Source of the DNA: an uncultured Lentisphaeraceae bacterium
Lineage (GTDB): Bacteria; Verrucomicrobiota; Kiritimatiellia; RFP12; DVOR01
DNA length: 64,000 nucleotides
Direction: 5' to 3'
Assembly (NCBI GenBank): GCA_937892925.1
Contig: CALBHX010000032.1
Location: 1-64,000, forward strand
Both the position numbers and the translations under genes were made by a program. The notes below the pieces were generated by a model. That model was not told the origin of the DNA. It was given only the letters and a program-made list of their open reading frames with translations, and searched no databases. Positions 61,440-64,000 of this stretch are shown in pieces; the first letter of the stretch is position 1; each line of letters begins with the position of its first letter.

Positions 61440-63464
61440 CTATACCTTCCCTAGCGGAGGTTCTCTACGCAGCACCAAAGCCGTACGCGCAGGGATATAA
61501 AGCCGAATGGCGAAGCATATCTCATTCGCACGCGCAATGGTTGTCTGCGGATAAACCTGCTTCTGCTGAATCCGCCCGAACCCGCCAAACACCTCTGCAT
61601 CCGTGTCGAACGCGTGCGTATAGGTGCCCGGCGGCACAATCAGCGGATAATCCGAAAAGGAATGTTCCCCATTGAAATTGAAGACAAAAAGTAAATCCCC
61701 CCGCAAAAAAGCAAGCAGCTTGTCGTCATCATTCGCATAAATCCGACGCGGCACCGTTCCTTCCAAAGCCTTCTCCCGCACCACCGTGTGCAGCATGACC
61801 TCGTCAAAATCCCCCAATCCCTTAAATCGCAATGCAGGATTATCGCGAAGCGACCATTGCCGCCGTGCATAATGATAACTATTCCCATTCCCCTCTCGCG
61901 GGAAATCAATCCATTCCGGATGCCCAAACTCATTCCCCATAAAGTTCAGATAGGCACAGCAACAGCCCAGAGTAGCCAGGCGTGCCATTTTGTGGAGCGC
62001 GAGCCCACGGTCAACATAGAGATTGTCTGAGCCAATATGCATGGCCTCATACATCTCCTTGTCAATCATTTGGAAAATGAAAGTCTTGCCTCCCACAAGC
62101 GCTTGGTCATGAGATTCCACATAACTCACAGTACGCTCATCCGCACGTCTGCTGGTAATTTCATGCCACAAAAACCCGACCGACCAATCTTCATCGCGAA
62201 TATCACGCACAAGCTTAAACCAACATTCCGGCACCCCCATGGCCATTCGATAATCAAACCCGATGCCCTTCTCTGTAACTGGCGCCCCGATTCCCGGCAT
62301 CCCACTGACATCTTCTGCAATCGTCAGAGCATCTGGACGAACCGTATGAATGACCTCGTTAGCAAGCGTCAGGTAAGCTTGTGCATCCTCATCCACAGAA
62401 TTGTCAAAATACATGCCATAGTTGGAGAAATCTACCCCAAGTCCATGATGGAGATAGAGCATAGACGTAACCCCGTCAAAACGGAATCCGTCAAAATGAA
62501 ACTCATCTAACCAGAATCGACAATTAGAGAGCAGAAAATGCAAAACATCCGTCTTACCATAATTGAAGCAACGAGAATCCCACGCGTCATGCCATCCGCG
62601 CGATCCTTCATGGAAATACTGATATTCCGTGCCATCAAAACGGGAAAGTCCATCCCGTTCATTTTTCACTGCGTGAGAATGGACAATATCCATAATCACT
62701 GCAATGCCCATGCCATGTGCCGTGTCAATCAATGCCTTCAAGTCTTCAGGCGTGCCAAACCGAGAACTCGCAGCAAAAAAACTCGAAACATGATACCCAA
62801 AGCTCCCGTAATACGGATGCTCCATAATACCCATAAGTTGCAGCGTATTATACCCCGCCTTTTGAATTCGCGGCAGGATATTTGCCGTGAACTCAGCATA
62901 CGTCCCAATTCCCTCCCGTTCCTGCGCCATGCCGATATGCGCTTCATAAATCAATGGCGCACAATCCGGGCGAACAAAGGCATACCGCCAAACATAAGGC
63001 TCCGGCTGCCACACCTGCGCAGCGAAGAGGCCGGTCTTCGCATCCTGCACCACACGGCGGGCATAGGCCGGAATACGTTCCCCGTGCCCCCCAGCCCATC
63101 GAACTTCCAGACGAAAGAACTGCCCATGAACGATCGCCGATTTGGCTCCTCTCCATTCAAAGACTTCCCTACCCGGCAGCCGTTCCGCTCGATAGGCCGG
63201 GTCGAGCTTCCAACCCGAGAAGTCGCCCACCAACCATATCTCTGTAGCATTCGGAGCCCATTCACGGAACACCCACCCGTCTTTAACCCGATGCAGACCA
63301 TAATATTCATGTCCGCTGGCAAACGCCGCCAGTGCAGGCAGGGAAGCCTCCCCGCCCGTAAGACGAAGGGCTGTTTCCTGTGCATAACGCGCCCGACGAT
63401 CAATCACATCGGCATAGGGCGCCAACCAAGGATCATCCGCAAGATGGGCACGCGGAGCCGGCAT
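61440..63464 (-). CDS. glgB: 1,4-alpha-glucan branching enzyme, eukaryote-type (GH13)
   Basis: A 674-residue GH13 branching enzyme. After a CBM48-like N-domain (YGLHRVKDGWVFREWAPNAT), the barrel has GIMEHPYYGSFGYHVSSFF, MDIVHSHAVKN, nucleophile Asp in GFRFDGVTSMLY, acid Glu in LTIAEDVSGMPG and YVESHDQALVGGK. The last motifs, NEFGHPEWIDFPREGN and YHYARRQWSL, are those of eukaryotic GBE1 and a subset of bacteria rather than classical GlgB. It makes alpha-1,6 branches in glycogen. TGATG overlap couples it to glgA. Confidence 0.95.
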   Translation of the reverse strand: MPAPRAHLADDPWLAPYADVIDRRARYAQETALRLTGGEASLPALAAFASGHEYYGLHRVKDGWVFREWAPNATEIWLVGDFSGWKLDPAYRAERLPGREVFEWRGAKSAIVHGQFFRLEVRWAGGHGERIPAYARRVVQDAKTGLFAAQVWQPEPYVWRYAFVRPDCAPLIYEAHIGMAQEREGIGTYAEFTANILPRIQKAGYNTLQLMGIMEHPYYGSFGYHVSSFFAASSRFGTPEDLKALIDTAHGMGIAVIMDIVHSHAVKNERDGLSRFDGTEYQYFHEGSRGWHDAWDSRCFNYGKTDVLHFLLSNCRFWLDEFHFDGFRFDGVTSMLYLHHGLGVDFSNYGMYFDNSVDEDAQAYLTLANEVIHTVRPDALTIAEDVSGMPGIGAPVTEKGIGFDYRMAMGVPECWFKLVRDIRDEDWSVGFLWHEITSRRADERTVSYVESHDQALVGGKTFIFQMIDKEMYEAMHIGSDNLYVDRGLALHKMARLATLGCCCAYLNFMGNEFGHPEWIDFPREGNGNSYHYARRQWSLRDNPALRFKGLGDFDEVMLHTVVREKALEGTVPRRIYANDDDKLLAFLRGDLLFVFNFNGEHSFSDYPLIVPPGTYTHAFDTDAEVFGGFGRIQQKQVYPQTTIARANEICFAIRLYIPARTALVLRREPPLGKV

Positions 63465-64000
63465 CAGTTAACTCCCTCTCGATACGGGTTCTGATTACCT
63501 GCCTCGCCATCAAAGAGTTCCGTAAGCGGCCGCTGCAACATCGCTTCATAAATCTTGATATACTCCGCCGCACACGTCTCATGATTGAACCGTTTCTTAG
63601 ATTCACGCATGATGCGCGCAACCTGTGCTTCACGAACATCGGTGGGCAAACGGTAAAAATCCATCGCACGGTCAATTGCCCACGACAATCCCTGGCTGTC
63701 GTAATACTTAAACGGAAACCCATTCCCCACATTCTTGGCCACGTCAAGCATTTCAACTGTGTCGTGCAGCCCACCCGTATCATGTGCAATCGTAAGCGAC
63801 CCATAAATAGGGGCAACCATTTGCGGCAACCCGCACGGCTCGAAAAGAGACGGCATCAGCGTAAAGTCACTGGAAGCATACCCCAAACGCGAAATATGCT
63901 CATCAAAGTCGCACACTGCAAGCCGCCCATACAAATTATGGAATCCAAGAATATCGCGAAAAGCCTGCTGATAGGGGCCATTCGCCACCACCGCAAACTG
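63464..64000 (-). CDS. glgA: Glycogen synthase, C-terminal part (GT5; runs off the window)
   Basis: Only the last ~178 residues of the protein are visible; the frame continues past base 64000. MPSLFEPCGLPQMVAPIYGS is the nucleotide-sugar-binding block of GT5 synthases, with the Glu of the EPxG motif, followed by HDTGGLHDTVE. GlgA adds glucose to the growing chain from ADP- or UDP-glucose. The stop TGA overlaps the glgB ATG (TGATG), so synthase and branching enzyme are made together. Confidence 0.93.
   Translation of the reverse strand, partial: QFAVVANGPYQQAFRDILGFHNLYGRLAVCDFDEHISRLGYASSDFTLMPSLFEPCGLPQMVAPIYGSLTIAHDTGGLHDTVEMLDVAKNVGNGFPFKYYDSQGLSWAIDRAMDFYRLPTDVREAQVARIMRESKKRFNHETCAAEYIKIYEAMLQRPLTELFDGEAGNQNPYREGVN

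Noticed and set aside
62538..63494. 318-codon frame antisense to glgB
   Set aside because: Shadow of glgB.
1..64000. CRISPR arrays, insertion sequences, prophage, tRNA or rRNA genes
   Set aside because: No spaced direct repeats, transposase or phage genes, and no tRNA cloverleaf other than the tmRNA were seen.

Overview
This 64 kb window carries about 54 protein-coding genes, a tmRNA gene and one candidate small RNA, and it is almost entirely chromosomal housekeeping sequence. I see no prophage, insertion sequence, CRISPR array, rRNA or tRNA. The organism is a Gram-negative bacterium: it has the outer-membrane assembly factor BamA, a Skp/OmpH chaperone and a full peptidoglycan and signal-peptidase kit. 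A MurC-MurB fusion, an FHA-CpaF Tad locus, a proline-rich PA14-like envelope protein, an alanyl-tRNA synthetase lacking the C-Ala domain, a secreted GH29 fucosidase and a eukaryote-type glycogen branching enzyme together suggest the PVC group (Verrucomicrobiota, Kiritimatiellota or Lentisphaerota). That placement is inference; a 16S or marker-gene search would settle it.

Layout. 1-5.0 kb (+): bamA (5' end outside the window), skp, a HisI homologue with an altered metal motif, and a tandem GT2 glycosyltransferase. 5.0-10.9 kb (-): hemW and scpB, then a coupled trio of CPA2 antiporter-EIIA fusion, secreted coiled-coil protein and DedA/VTT protein. 11.3-14.7 kb (+): lepA, DUF212 and a PHP hydrolase. 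15.1-20.0 kb (+): a Tad pilus operon core (unknown membrane protein, CpaB, FHA-CpaF, TadB, TadC). 20.1-21.5 kb (-): TonB-like/PA14-like envelope protein. 22.3-26.6 kb (+): speA, a NagX-like acyltransferase and recA. 26.7-30.0 kb (-): HD hydrolase, membrane-anchored NUC1 nuclease, ruvC and an amidase lipoprotein. 30.1-33.7 kb (+): short alaS, a radical-SAM protein and yebC. 33.8-36.2 kb (-): a second CPA2 antiporter and an OppD-type ATPase. 36.6-42.7 kb (+): two unknown proteins, lepB, glf, a KdgK-like kinase, ybaK and bioA. 42.9-51.3 kb (-): GH29, yicC-unknown-murCB, and serS-def-BatD/DUF4381. 51.6-54.9 kb (+): ymdB-like and dinG. 54.9-64 kb (-): SDR, thrS-infC, ssrA, TadE-like, phosphoesterase, ispD and glgA-glgB (glgA runs off the window).

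Regulation. Fifteen promoter-like sites can be read by eye. Eleven have an extended -10 element (TGn followed by a TATAAT-like hexamer). For seven genes (scpB, the CPA2-EIIA gene, lepA, the first tad gene, the HD gene, the second CPA2 gene and GH29) the -10 hexamer lies only 7-9 nt before the start codon, which predicts leaderless mRNAs. Genes inside operons and some promoter-proximal genes (alaS, recA, thrS, ymdB) have ordinary Shine-Dalgarno sequences.

Most noteworthy: the leaderless-promoter pattern, a complete-looking promoter-plus-terminator unit for an unannotated RNA of about 87 nt at 48.3 kb, an HD/nuclease/RuvC/amidase operon, an incomplete Tad locus with an FHA-fused ATPase, and several enzymes with non-standard domain architecture (AlaRS, ThrRS, MurC-MurB, IF-3, HisI).
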